The notes: generated by a model from the sequence alone, not told the origin. DNA of 41,145 nucleotides from Desulfosarcina sp. (GCA_029288035.1 JARFPZ010000246.1:1-41145); one strand, 5' to 3'; shown: positions 8,923 through 18,652, counted from the first letter of the stretch. Numbers and translations are program-made.

Positions 8923-11900
8923 ATGACTCCAAAAAAACCCATTGCTGTGGTTGGCATGGCGGGATTGTTTCCCGGAGCGGACAATGTTGAGATTTTCTGG
9001 CAAAACATCCTAAACGGAATGGATGCGTGTGCTGAGGTAGATCCTGATCGCTGGCGCGTCGCGCCAGACACCATGTATCACCCCAAGCCCCAGCCGGATA
9101 AAGCCTATTCAAAGCGTTGCAACCTGATAACTGACTTTAAATTTGATCCTGCCGGTTTTGATATCGATCCGAATCTGTTGGTTGCACTCGACCCACTGCA
9201 TCAGATTGTCTTGCAGGTCGGCAAACAAGCCGTTGGCGGCATCCCGCAAACATCGCTGAATCGCCGGCGCACCGGTGTGATTCTGGCCGCCATCGCATTG
9301 CCAACCGATGCGACTTCCGAAATCACCCATCAGATTCTGGGCGCTGCCTTTGAAGAAAAATTATTTCATGACACGCGTCACACCAGTTTTAATGACAGCC
9401 ATACCGCGTTTTCACGTACGCAATATTTATCCAGCCGGGTGACAAGTCTGCCTGCCGCTATTCTGGCCAGAGCATTTGGGTTAGGCGGCGGAACCTACAC
9501 CCTCGATGCGGCCTGCGCATCTTCTCTCTATGCCGTCAAGTTGGCCTGTGACGAGCTGCATGCTTACCGCACGGATGCCATGCTGGCCGGCGGCGTTTCC
9601 CGACCCAATTGCCTGTTTACCCAGGTCGGCTTCAGTCAGCTTAAGGCCCTGTCGCCCTCCGGACGTTGCACCCCCTTTGATAGAAATGCGGATGGTCTTG
9701 TTGTCGGCGAGGGCGCCGGCATACTGGTTTTGAAGCGTCTAGCGGATGCCATCCACGATGGCGACCCGATTTATGGGTTAATTCAAGGCGTCGGCCTTTC
9801 CAATGATATGGGCGGAAATTTACTGGCCCCCGACAGTGAAGGCCAGATACGCGCCATGGCCAGCGCCTATGAATCCTGCGGCTGGTCGCCCCATGATATC
9901 GATTTGATCGAGTGTCATGGCGCCGGCACGCCCCGGGGAGACCTGACGGAACTCCACAGTCTGAAGAAATTGTGGGGAGATACCGGCTGGGTAAAAAATC
10001 AGTGTGCCATCGGTTCGGTGAAAGCCATGATCGGTCATTTATTAACCGCCGCCGCCGCGGCCGGGATGATCAAAACCTTGCTGGCATTACACCATAAAAT
10101 TTTGCCGCCCTCATTGAATTTTAACGCCCCTCCCCAGCCCGATCCTCTAATTAACAGTCCCTTTCACGTACAAACGCACCCGGAAGCCTGGCACCGCCGG
10201 AATGAGGATTGTCCAAGGCGCGCAGCGGTGAGTGCTTTTGGTTTCGGCGGCATAAATGCTCATTTATTGATAGAAGAATGGGACCCGAACTCGGAAGGCG
10301 CAAAGCTCAAGGCAAAAGGCAGCGTACAAAGCACAAAACTTGGAAGTTCAAAGATAGAAGTAACCGGAATCGAGAGTCCAGCATCAAGCATCCAGCATCG
10401 GGAAGATATCGCCATTATTGGCATGGCAACGGCTTTTGGATCGCTAACCACCTTGCGCGATTTTCAGGAACTGATATTTAACAGTAAAACCAATTTAAAA
10501 CCACGCCCCGCTTATCGTTGGAAAGGATGCGATCAGGCAGCTTCCCGGGAACTCGAGAATCAATCATTCATCGGTGGATTCTGCGAGGATGTCTCCATTG
10601 CCTCGGGTGAATTTCACATACCGCCCAAAGAAATCCCCGACATTCTCCCCCAGCAGCTCCTGATGCTGAAAGTCGCCGCAGCCGCCATGAAGGATGCCGG
10701 ATTTGCCTTGCGGGAAGAACGGACGGACATGGGAGCCGTTATTGGCATCGACTCTGATTTCGAAGCCGCCAATTATCAGTTGCGCTGGCAATTGTCCAAT
10801 GTGATTGACCGCTGGGCGCAAAAGCGCCAGTGGGATCTCCAAAATGACGAAAAACACACCTGGTTGCGATCGCTGCAAGATGCCGGCAGCTCGCCGCTCA
10901 CGGCCAGCCGCACCCTAGGTGCTTTAGGCGGTATCGTCGCCAGCCGAATTGCCCGTGAATTCCAATTCGGCAGTCCGAGCTTCGGGGTATCCTGTGAGGA
11001 GGCCTCCGGTTTAAAAGCACTTGACATCGGCGTCAACGCCTTGCAGCAAAATGAGGCCACTGCCTATCTGGTGGGCGCGGTGGATTTGTGCGGCGATCTC
11101 CGCAACATTATTTTGGCACACCGCGCAAGACCATTTTCGCAGCGCCAACGCATCCGCCCCTTCGATCGATCGGCAGACGGGACCTTGCCCGGCGAAGGGG
11201 CTGCAGCCTTGGTCATCAAACGACTTGACCGTGCAATTGCGGACGGTAACAGAGTTTATGCCGTCATTAAAGGAATCGGCAGCGCCAGTGGCGGTGGCGT
11301 TGACTCACCGTTACCTTCAAAAAACGCCTATGTCCGTTCCCTCAAACGCTGTTGGCGGGATGCCGGGAATACGCCCGCGCCGATCAGCCTCATAGAAACT
11401 CACGGCAGCGGGGATCCTGCCGAAGATGATCTGGAATCCCTGGCCTTACATGAAGTTTTTGAAAACCAACATTCCCGCTGTGCCATTGGATCTCTAAAGG
11501 CCAATATCGGTCACACCGGTGCTGTCGCCGCTTTGGCTTCCGTGGTCAAAACCGGGTTATGTTTATATCATGAAATCATCCCTCCCTTGGCAAACTTCAC
11601 GATGCCCAAAAATTCGCTCTGGCATCAAAATAAGTTCCACTTCCCTACCCATCCTCAGTTCTGGCTCAGAGATCGCAAAGACGGCGTCCGCCACGCAATG
11701 ATCGGCGCGATGACAACCGACGGCAATTGCATGCACGTCCTCCTTGCCGAATTTGATTATGAGTCGCAACATCTATCGAAAAATGATCTTATAAAGCAGG
11801 TTCGGCGGGAGCGAAAAAAACCGCTGGGATTTCAGCCTTTGGGGCTCTTTGCCGTTGAAGGGAAAAATAGAAAATCCCTTCTTTCCGGTCTGGCGTCACT

Positions 11901-14900
11901 CCATCGGCACATAGAAAAACACCTTTCGGCCCTTCGTCGTGATAACCGCAATGTCCGGGATTCCGCCATCGAAGCGGTCGCCCGCACCTGGTATCTTAAA
12001 ACCGGTGTCCATCCAGAGTACCCGCACGCCCTTTCGATTGTTGGCGATGACTTGTCCCAACTTGAAGACCGAATTGCCGAAGCCCGGCAGGCGGTTGAAT
12101 CGGATAGCCCCAAGACCCTAACGAAAAGAAACGGTATCAACTATAGGTTGAATCCTTTGGGACACACCGGGGAGCTAACCTTTGTCTTTCCGGGTTCAGG
12201 CAGCCATTATTTGGGCATGGGCCGGGATATCGGGGTGCATTGGCCTGAGATTTTACACCACATGGATGCACAGACCCTGCAATTAAAAACCCAGTTGGTG
12301 CCGGAATGTTATCTTCCCTGGCGGGCATCATGGGAGCCGGGCTGGCAAAAATCAGCCTATGAAAACATTATCTCCGATCCTCTGACCATGATCTTCGGCC
12401 AGGTGGTTCACGGATCGGTGGTCGCCGAACTAATGGCGTATTTCAGCATCAAGCCTGCGGCCGTAATTGGGTATAGTCTGGGAGAATCGGCGGGATACTT
12501 CGCCATGCATGTCTGGCCGGAACGCGGCGAAATGCTGCAGCGTATGAAAAATACCAATTTATTTTCCACCGAGCTTGCCGGTCCCTGCAATGCGGCCCGT
12601 AAGGTGTGGAATGTTGCTCCCGATGAAAATGTCGACTGGCGTGTGGCGGTGGTAAATCGCAAGGCAGATTTGGTTCGCGGTGTCGTCAGCCAATATGAGA
12701 CCACCCGCCTGTTAATCATAAACACGCCCGAAGAATGCGTCATTGGCGGACGCAGACTGAATGTTCGGGCCGCCATCGATGACCTCGATTGCGAAGCCAT
12801 TTATCTGGACGGTATTGTTACGGTGCATTGTGACGTTCTGAAGCCGGTGATGAAGGCTTACAGGGATTTGCACGTTTTCCCAACCCGTCAACCCCAAGGC
12901 ATCCGCTTTTACAGCTGTGCCCTCGGCCGATCTTTCAAGTTAACGGAAGAAAAGGCAGCTGACTCAATCCTCAACCAGGCCTTGCACGGGTTTGATTTTA
13001 CGGCAACGGTACAGCAAGCTTACCGGGACGGTGTACGCATATTTTTGGAGATAGGACCTTATTCTTCCTGCACCCGCATGGTCGACAGCATCCTGCAGGA
13101 CAAGCCCCATCTGGCGCTTTCAGCCTGTAACAAGGGAGAAGACGACTACACAACCATCGTTAAGGTCTTGGCTGCGTTAATCGCGGAACGGGTACCGGTT
13201 GATCTTGATAAGCTTTACGGCTCTAACGCCTATCCTCCGGCGATGATAGAACCGGTAGAAATCATCTCTCAAGACCCTATAAAGGTAATTGTTGGCGGAA
13301 AAGCGCTCTCCCCTGCCCTGCCATACAGAGAGGACAGAAGACAGAGGACAGAAGACAGAGGGCAGAGAAGGGAGGCTTTTGAGGGCGAGAGGCGAAATTC
13401 GGAAGTTGGAAGGAAAAAGACCGATGAGATCGGTAGCCGATTTTCGGATTTAATTGAAACCACCGAGAACATAGCAAAAGCCACCACCGAAGCCCATGAA
13501 GAATTCCTGGATTTTTCCAATGAACTCACCCGGGGTTACAGCAAAACCTTTGCCCTGCAGACCAGGCTTCTCGAACAGGCCATCAGCCGGAGCGAAGGAT
13601 CCTTATCGCATTCAGAACTCAGAATTCAAAATTCAACATTCTTCACGCCACCTTCCAAACCCGTTTTTTCACGCCGGGACTGCCTTGAATTTGCCACAGG
13701 TTCTGTCGCCAAGGTACTGGGTCCGGAGTTTGTCGAGGTTGATGCGTATCCGGCCAGAGTTCGGCTTCCGGATGAACCGTTGATGCTGGTGGACCGCATC
13801 CTGTCGATTGAAGGCCAAAAAGGATCTCTGGGTCCCGGCCGCATTGTCACCGAGCATGATGTGTTGCCCGGCGCCTGGTATCTTGACGGCGAACATGCAC
13901 CCGTTTGCATTTCCGTTGAAGCCGGTCAGGCCGATCTGTTTCTCAGTGCATATTTGGGCATCGATCTGGCCGTAAAAGGAAAAAGAACCTATCGGCTGCT
14001 GGATGCCGCCGTTGTCTTTCATCGTGAACTGCCCCAGCCGGGCGAGACGATTCGTTATGAAATCGAGATCAGTAAATTCATCCGTCAGGGAGATACCTAT
14101 TTATTCCTGTTCAGCTTCAAGGGATATATTGGCGACACCGCCCTCATTACCATGACCGACGGCTGTGCCGGGTTCTTTACCGCCCAAGAGGTTAAAAATT
14201 CCGGCGGTATCATACTAACCGGCGATGAGACCGCCGCCCTGGTCGGGGAAAAGCCTGCAGACTGGGAACCGCTGGTAACAATGAACAAAGAACGTTATGA
14301 AGATGCGGCCCTGGAGGCACTTCGTCGCGGCAATGTCGCCGACTGTTTCGGCAACGACTTTGCGGCTGTTACCCTGCCCGCCTCGCTCAGACTTCCCGGC
14401 GGCCGCATGAAATTGATCGACCGCGTCATCAATTTGGATCCTGTCGGCGGGCGATACGGTTTGGGACTGATTCAGGCCGAGGCAGACATCCATGCCGATG
14501 ACTGGTTCTTAACCTGTCATTTCGTGGATGACATGGTCATGCCGGGAACGCTAATGTATGAGTGTTGTGCCCACACCTTGAGAATTTTTATGCAGCGCAT
14601 GGGCTGGATCACGGATAAAGCAGATGTCTTTTATGCGCCCGTTATCGGAGTACAAAGCATTTTAAAGTGCCGCGGACCGGTAACCCCTGCAACCCGCCAT
14701 GTAATCTATGAAGTCGAGCTCAAGGAATTCGGATATGGGCCCCAGCCCTATGTCGTCGCGGACGCATATATGTATGCGGACGACGACCGGATTGTGCAGT
14801 TTAAAAACATGTCCTTGCAGATGAACGGTGTCTCGAGAGAAGACATTGAGACCTTTTGGGATCAGCAAGCAAATAAAACCAAACGGCCGGAGGCATCGAT

Positions 14901-16044
14901 GAAGCCCCCGGCTGTTTTTGAACGTCACCACATCCTCGAAATCGCCGTCGGAAGTCCTTCCAAAGCATTTGGTGACCGTTACAAACCCTTTGATCAAGAT
15001 CGATTTATCGCCCGACTGCCAGGTCCCCCCTTCATGTTCATCGACCGGATAACCCAGGTCCAACCCGAGCCCTGGGTCGTCAAACCAGATGGATGGATCA
15101 CAGCTGAATATGATGTTTCACCGGATGCCTGGTATTTTCGGGCCGAAGGCGCATCGACGGCACCCATCAGCATTATCTTGGAAATTGCATTGCAGCCCTG
15201 CGGCTGGCTGGCAGCCTATGTGGGATCAGCCCTCAGGAGTAAACAGGATCTGCGCTTCAGAAATCTGGGTGGCCGGGCAACCCTTTTTCGCGAACTTTCT
15301 TCGGATTTAAAAACGGTGTCTGTCAAAGCGCGACTGACCAAGGCTGCAGAGGCCGGCGACATGATCATCGAGCATTTTGATTTTGAAATATGGCATCAAG
15401 ATCAACAAATTTATACCGGCAACACCAATTTCGGTTTTTTTTCACTTGAAAGCCTGGCCGTCCAGGCCGGCATCCGCGATGTGCAAAACCAGGTGTACAC
15501 ACCCACCCGATCGGAATTGCAGCGCAGTCGGAGCCACGAATTCAGTAATCTTGTCCCCCTCTCGCCACAGGATCCGGAGCGCGTGCCGGCCCGCGGAATG
15601 ACCTTGCCGGCCAAGGCCCTTCGAATGATCGATCGGATTGACGCCTATATACCTGATGGAGGCCCCAAGGGTCTGGGATTTATAAGGGCCACCAAGCGGG
15701 TCGATCCCCGTGAGTGGTTCTTTGATGCCCACTTTTATCAAGATCCCGTGTTACCGGGATCACTGGGAATTGAATCTTTCGTCCAGCTACTCAAGTATAT
15801 AGCCCGGCAGCGCTGGCCGCAACTGGTCGACAGCCATCGTTTTGCGCTGCTGACTGGAAAACCTCACCAATGGACATACCGCGGTCAAATTCTGCCAAAA
15901 AACCGGTTGATCACCGTTGAAGCCATGGTCACAGAGGTTGAAGAAGCCCCGGTTCCCGCCATACGGGCCGAAGGTTATTTACAAGTGGACGGGCTTTATA
16001 TTTACAAAATGCAAGACTTTGGTATCAAACTGGTGGAAATTTAA
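8923..16044 (+). CDS. pfaC: PfaC-like PUFA synthase: KS-CLF-AT-four hotdog (two FabA-like dehydratase units)
   Basis: A 2373-residue megasynthase. KS about 5-445 has the Cys198-His332-His372 triad (DAACASS, CHGAGT, IGHLL). A second KS fold, about 490-960, has Glu692 where the Cys should be (VSCEEASG), marking a chain-length factor. The acyltransferase, about 1087-1420, has an unusual GSGSH motif in place of GQGSQ and GYSLGES with nucleophile Ser1185. A linker with AHEEFL (His1525) follows, then four hotdog repeats starting near 1600, 1790, 2000 and 2170. Repeats 2 and 4 keep the FabA-type His (1866, 2270) and an acid 14 residues later (Glu1880, Glu2284); repeats 1 and 3 lack the His. This fits two double-hotdog dehydratases, which place the double bonds. 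The fused AT recalls myxobacterial Pfa3; no acyltransferase of the AGPAT type follows. No good ribosome binding site lies near the ATG. It ends 1 nt before oleA. Confidence 0.88.
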   Translation: MTPKKPIAVVGMAGLFPGADNVEIFWQNILNGMDACAEVDPDRWRVAPDTMYHPKPQPDKAYSKRCNLITDFKFDPAGFDIDPNLLVALDPLHQIVLQVGKQAVGGIPQTSLNRRRTGVILAAIALPTDATSEITHQILGAAFEEKLFHDTRHTSFNDSHTAFSRTQYLSSRVTSLPAAILARAFGLGGGTYTLDAACASSLYAVKLACDELHAYRTDAMLAGGVSRPNCLFTQVGFSQLKALSPSGRCTPFDRNADGLVVGEGAGILVLKRLADAIHDGDPIYGLIQGVGLSNDMGGNLLAPDSEGQIRAMASAYESCGWSPHDIDLIECHGAGTPRGDLTELHSLKKLWGDTGWVKNQCAIGSVKAMIGHLLTAAAAAGMIKTLLALHHKILPPSLNFNAPPQPDPLINSPFHVQTHPEAWHRRNEDCPRRAAVSAFGFGGINAHLLIEEWDPNSEGAKLKAKGSVQSTKLGSSKIEVTGIESPASSIQHREDIAIIGMATAFGSLTTLRDFQELIFNSKTNLKPRPAYRWKGCDQAASRELENQSFIGGFCEDVSIASGEFHIPPKEIPDILPQQLLMLKVAAAAMKDAGFALREERTDMGAVIGIDSDFEAANYQLRWQLSNVIDRWAQKRQWDLQNDEKHTWLRSLQDAGSSPLTASRTLGALGGIVASRIAREFQFGSPSFGVSCEEASGLKALDIGVNALQQNEATAYLVGAVDLCGDLRNIILAHRARPFSQRQRIRPFDRSADGTLPGEGAAALVIKRLDRAIADGNRVYAVIKGIGSASGGGVDSPLPSKNAYVRSLKRCWRDAGNTPAPISLIETHGSGDPAEDDLESLALHEVFENQHSRCAIGSLKANIGHTGAVAALASVVKTGLCLYHEIIPPLANFTMPKNSLWHQNKFHFPTHPQFWLRDRKDGVRHAMIGAMTTDGNCMHVLLAEFDYESQHLSKNDLIKQVRRERKKPLGFQPLGLFAVEGKNRKSLLSGLASLHRHIEKHLSALRRDNRNVRDSAIEAVARTWYLKTGVHPEYPHALSIVGDDLSQLEDRIAEARQAVESDSPKTLTKRNGINYRLNPLGHTGELTFVFPGSGSHYLGMGRDIGVHWPEILHHMDAQTLQLKTQLVPECYLPWRASWEPGWQKSAYENIISDPLTMIFGQVVHGSVVAELMAYFSIKPAAVIGYSLGESAGYFAMHVWPERGEMLQRMKNTNLFSTELAGPCNAARKVWNVAPDENVDWRVAVVNRKADLVRGVVSQYETTRLLIINTPEECVIGGRRLNVRAAIDDLDCEAIYLDGIVTVHCDVLKPVMKAYRDLHVFPTRQPQGIRFYSCALGRSFKLTEEKAADSILNQALHGFDFTATVQQAYRDGVRIFLEIGPYSSCTRMVDSILQDKPHLALSACNKGEDDYTTIVKVLAALIAERVPVDLDKLYGSNAYPPAMIEPVEIISQDPIKVIVGGKALSPALPYREDRRQRTEDRGQRREAFEGERRNSEVGRKKTDEIGSRFSDLIETTENIAKATTEAHEEFLDFSNELTRGYSKTFALQTRLLEQAISRSEGSLSHSELRIQNSTFFTPPSKPVFSRRDCLEFATGSVAKVLGPEFVEVDAYPARVRLPDEPLMLVDRILSIEGQKGSLGPGRIVTEHDVLPGAWYLDGEHAPVCISVEAGQADLFLSAYLGIDLAVKGKRTYRLLDAAVVFHRELPQPGETIRYEIEISKFIRQGDTYLFLFSFKGYIGDTALITMTDGCAGFFTAQEVKNSGGIILTGDETAALVGEKPADWEPLVTMNKERYEDAALEALRRGNVADCFGNDFAAVTLPASLRLPGGRMKLIDRVINLDPVGGRYGLGLIQAEADIHADDWFLTCHFVDDMVMPGTLMYECCAHTLRIFMQRMGWITDKADVFYAPVIGVQSILKCRGPVTPATRHVIYEVELKEFGYGPQPYVVADAYMYADDDRIVQFKNMSLQMNGVSREDIETFWDQQANKTKRPEASMKPPAVFERHHILEIAVGSPSKAFGDRYKPFDQDRFIARLPGPPFMFIDRITQVQPEPWVVKPDGWITAEYDVSPDAWYFRAEGASTAPISIILEIALQPCGWLAAYVGSALRSKQDLRFRNLGGRATLFRELSSDLKTVSVKARLTKAAEAGDMIIEHFDFEIWHQDQQIYTGNTNFGFFSLESLAVQAGIRDVQNQVYTPTRSELQRSRSHEFSNLVPLSPQDPERVPARGMTLPAKALRMIDRIDAYIPDGGPKGLGFIRATKRVDPREWFFDAHFYQDPVLPGSLGIESFVQLLKYIARQRWPQLVDSHRFALLTGKPHQWTYRGQILPKNRLITVEAMVTEVEEAPVPAIRAEGYLQVDGLYIYKMQDFGIKLVEI
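10275..10400 (+). repeat. In-frame repeat-like insert in the KS-CLF linker
   Basis: Purine-rich, self-similar DNA (AAGCTCAAGGCAAAAGGCAG, then GCATCAAGCATCCAGCATC) encodes a Ser/Lys-rich linker between KS and CLF. The CCAGCATC unit recurs in the oleB-oleC gap (18613-18621). It appears to be intergenic-type repeat DNA kept in frame. Confidence 0.45.
13321..13430 (+). repeat. In-frame GAGGACAGAAGACAGA repeats in the AT-DH linker
   Basis: At 13328-13370 the unit AGAGGACAGAAGACAG is repeated about two and a half times and then decays into GAGGCGAAATTCGG. It encodes an Arg/Glu/Asp-rich linker (YREDRRQRTEDRGQRRE). The same unit is found in the oleA-oleB intergenic region and in pfaA. Confidence 0.7.
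13600..13650 (+). repeat. In-frame ATTCAGAACTCAGAATTC-type repeat
   Basis: The stretch ATTCAGAACTCAGAATTCAA then AAATTCAACATTC is a second style of degenerate direct repeat in the linker just before the first hotdog. It encodes SELRIQNSTFF with no recognisable fold. Confidence 0.4.
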
Positions 16045-16045
16045 T

Positions 16046-17086
16046 ATGCTATATTCTAAAGTTTACATCGATGCCTTCGGCTACGAGCTTCCGCCGAACG
16101 TCGTCACTTCAGAGGATTTGGAACTGCGCCTGGAACCGCTTTACAAAACCCTTCATTTCCAGAAAGGACAACTGGAGGCGATCACCGGTATCCGGGAGCG
16201 CCGGTTCTGGGATCCGGATTTTAAGATGCATAGCGGCGCAATTAAAGCCGCTAAAAAAGCCCTCGCTGATTCCAGTGTTACACCGGATGATATCGGCATG
16301 CTGATCTACGGCGGGGTCTGTCGGGATAATTTGGAACCCGCCACTGCCTGCGCTGTATGTGACGGCCTGGGATTGCCATCGCAAACCCAGATGTATGATG
16401 TTTCCAATGCCTGTCTGGGTATTCTGAACGGCATGGTCCAGGTGGCCAATGCCATCGAACTGGGACAAATCCGGGCCGGACTGGTGGTTTCCTGCGAATC
16501 CGCCCGTCAGATTATGGATACCACCATAGATCGGCTCCTGAAAACCGCAAACATGGAGGTTTTTAAAAAAACCGTTGCCACTCTGACCGGTGGTTCCGGG
16601 GCAGTGGCGGTGGTCCTGACAGACAGCTCTCTTTCAGCTGACGGTCACCGCATCCTTGGCGGCGTTGCCAGAAACGCCGCGGCCTTTCATAAGCTGTGTG
16701 TATGGGGACCCGATACCGGTATCCCGGCCAGCGGGCTGCACATCATGGAAACCGATTCGGTCGGGGTTCTGAAAAACGGCGTGATCCTGGGAATTGAAAC
16801 ATTTACCGCCTTCCGCAAAGAACTTTCCTGGACGGATGAGCAGCCGCATAAAGTAATTTGTCATCAGGTAGGCGCCACCCATCAGCAAACGATTCTCGAG
16901 GCCCTCGGAATACCCCTAGCCAGAGATTTTACCACCTTCCAGTATCTGGGCAACATCGGAACGGTTTCATTACCCATCACGGCAGCGATTGCCGATGAAA
17001 GGGAATTTTTACGGCCCGATGATTTGGTCGGATTTCTGGGAATCGGCAGTGGTCTCAATTGCATGATGCTGGGGATGCGATGGTAG
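16046..17086 (+). CDS. oleA: OleA, head-to-head acyl-CoA/acyl-ACP condensing thiolase
   Basis: Joins two fatty acyl thioesters by non-decarboxylative Claisen condensation to a 2-alkyl-3-ketoacid, the first step of long-chain olefin synthesis. The 346-residue thiolase fold has the triad Cys123 (SNACLG), His273 (CHQVGATH) and Asn303 (LGNIGT), matching OleA spacing. NLEPATA near residue 98 carries a candidate for the glutamate that OleA proteins use from a partner subunit. The ATG at 16046 is 1 nt after the pfaC stop; the longer upstream frame would overlap pfaC by over 100 nt and adds nothing conserved. GGTGGAAA inside the pfaC end is the likely ribosome binding site. The tight junction suggests the condensing enzyme is fed directly by the Pfa product. 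FabH is the main alternative, but the oleBCD neighbours exclude it in practice. Confidence 0.9.
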   Translation: MLYSKVYIDAFGYELPPNVVTSEDLELRLEPLYKTLHFQKGQLEAITGIRERRFWDPDFKMHSGAIKAAKKALADSSVTPDDIGMLIYGGVCRDNLEPATACAVCDGLGLPSQTQMYDVSNACLGILNGMVQVANAIELGQIRAGLVVSCESARQIMDTTIDRLLKTANMEVFKKTVATLTGGSGAVAVVLTDSSLSADGHRILGGVARNAAAFHKLCVWGPDTGIPASGLHIMETDSVGVLKNGVILGIETFTAFRKELSWTDEQPHKVICHQVGATHQQTILEALGIPLARDFTTFQYLGNIGTVSLPITAAIADEREFLRPDDLVGFLGIGSGLNCMMLGMRW

Positions 17087-17506
17087 AACAGACAGATATC
17101 AGACGTCAGAGAACAGAGGGCTGAGGACTGAGAGCAGAAATCAGATGACAGGATTCAGATGACAGATTTCAGCGCCGCTGCTGGCCCAAAAAAATCGGTT
17201 TTAGTCAAAAAAAAGAGTTCGGCCCTGTGCAGTAGCTTAGGAAGACAAAAAAACGAATATCGAATATCGAATCATGAATATCGAATGTCGAAGGAAGGAA
17301 TTCTATCGATTACGATAAATACAATAGATAGAGTGTAGCGATTCAATCCTTCGAAATTCGTTATTCGATATTCTGCGGTTCTGCGGTTCGCTGTTCAGCC
17401 CAACCGCCGGTTGCTAAAACGGCCATTTTAATCACTAAAAAAACAATGCCATTTTGGTGTAGTTTCATATGAGAGGACTGAGTTTCAGAGGACAGAAGGA
17501 AAGCGG
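17087..17506. repeat. oleA-oleB intergenic repeat region
   Basis: 420 bases without a gene. It holds GACAGA/GAGAACAGAGG-type direct repeats (17090-17170), a TCGAATATCGAAT direct repeat (17253-17285) with a partial inverted copy at 17352-17371, and a second GAGGACTGAG...GAGGACAGAAGGA block (17472-17500) that runs into oleB. No promoter could be singled out. Confidence 0.65.
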
Positions 17507-18415
17507 TTGAAAAGAAAGCCCGTCGACATATCAAGTTTCCAGCATCTCTATCCGTTCACCTCCCATTACATAGATTTAAGCGGCCTCAGGTATCATTATA
17601 TCGATGAAGGCCAAGGTGAGCCGATTGTGATGGTCCATGGTAACCCGACCTGGTCTTTCTACTATCGAAAATTGATCAAGGTGCTAAGCAAGCGCTACCG
17701 CAGCATTGCACCCGATCATATCGGATGCGGTTTATCGGATAAACCCGGAGTGACAGAATACGATTACAGTCTCCACAGCCGAATCGATGATCTGGACAAT
17801 TTAATAGGCACCCTCCTGAGCGACGAAAAGATTACCCTGATCCTTCACGACTGGGGCGGGATGATCGGCATGGCGTATGCGCTCCGGCATCCCGAAAAAA
17901 TCTGCCGGTTGGTGGTGATGAATACGGCGGCATTTCTACCGCCGTCCGCCAAACGAATTCCCCTGCGCCTGAGTGTCATCCGCAGATCCGGCCCTCTGGC
18001 TGCCTTGGCCGTTCTGGGCTTCAACATTTTCGCCAAGGGCGCCTTATATATGGCCTCCAAGAAAGGACTTTCCGCAGAAGTCAAAAGAGGACTTACGGCC
18101 CCCTATAATTGCTGGAAAAATCGCATGGCTACCTTAAAGTTTGTCCAGGATATCCCGCTGGTGGAAAAAGATCCAAGCTACCGGCTGGTAAAGCAGGTCG
18201 ATGATCAATTGCAGACCCTCTCGGAGTTGCCCATGCTGATTTGCTGGGGAAAACATGATTTTGTGTTCGACCAAGATTACCTGTCTGAATGGCAACGCCG
18301 CTTTCCGGCAGCCGAGGTTCATTGTTTTCCGGATGCAGGCCACTATGTACTTGAAGATGTGCCCGAAAAAATCATCCCACTGACGCAGGATTTCTTGAAT
18401 CAGCACCCGCTTTGA
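17507..18415 (+). CDS. oleB: OleB, alpha/beta-hydrolase (beta-lactone decarboxylase)
   Basis: Converts the beta-lactone made by OleC into a cis-olefin with loss of CO2. The 302-residue alpha/beta-hydrolase fold has HGNPTW (oxyanion loop), nucleophile Asp115 in LHDWGG, and His279 in DAGHYVLED; an Asp nucleophile is the haloalkane-dehalogenase signature that OleB shares. The start is TTG at 17507, with AAGGAAAG about 4 nt upstream; this Shine-Dalgarno lies within the GAGGACAGAAGGA repeat. Taken alone it would be called a haloalkane dehalogenase; the ole context decides the call. Confidence 0.88.
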   Translation: MKRKPVDISSFQHLYPFTSHYIDLSGLRYHYIDEGQGEPIVMVHGNPTWSFYYRKLIKVLSKRYRSIAPDHIGCGLSDKPGVTEYDYSLHSRIDDLDNLIGTLLSDEKITLILHDWGGMIGMAYALRHPEKICRLVVMNTAAFLPPSAKRIPLRLSVIRRSGPLAALAVLGFNIFAKGALYMASKKGLSAEVKRGLTAPYNCWKNRMATLKFVQDIPLVEKDPSYRLVKQVDDQLQTLSELPMLICWGKHDFVFDQDYLSEWQRRFPAAEVHCFPDAGHYVLEDVPEKIIPLTQDFLNQHPL

Positions 18416-18480
18416 ATCCAGGCCATGTATTCCATTGCCAAAATATGATATTAGCTTTTCAGACTTGATGCATTCTCATG

Positions 18481-18630
18481 AGGATAGGATACTGGATACT
18501 GGTTACTCGATACTGGATTAATGAGGTATTCTCTCGATTTTATAAATGTATGAAGAGCGGGCCGACTTCATTTTAGTAGCCAATGGTTACGACGGCCGGG
18601 AGCGACTCTTTCTCCAGCATCCAGTATTGA
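18481..18630. repeat. GGATACTGGATACTGG repeats in the oleB-oleC gap
   Basis: Direct repeats of ATACTGG (18485-18519), with a diverged reverse-complement copy CCAGCATCCAGTATTG near 18613-18628. They may form a loose hairpin within the 237-nt gap. No other feature is seen in it. Confidence 0.5.
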
Positions 18631-18652
18631 CAAGACTCGGGTATATAAAAAT

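Noticed and set aside
17087-17506. Repeat-rich DNA that might be taken for a CRISPR array
   Set aside because: Units are short, degenerate, of unequal spacing and without unique spacers; no cas genes are present.
17507-18415. Reading oleB as a haloalkane dehalogenase
   Set aside because: Motifs are shared between the two groups, but the position between oleA and oleC and the matching pathway order favour OleB.
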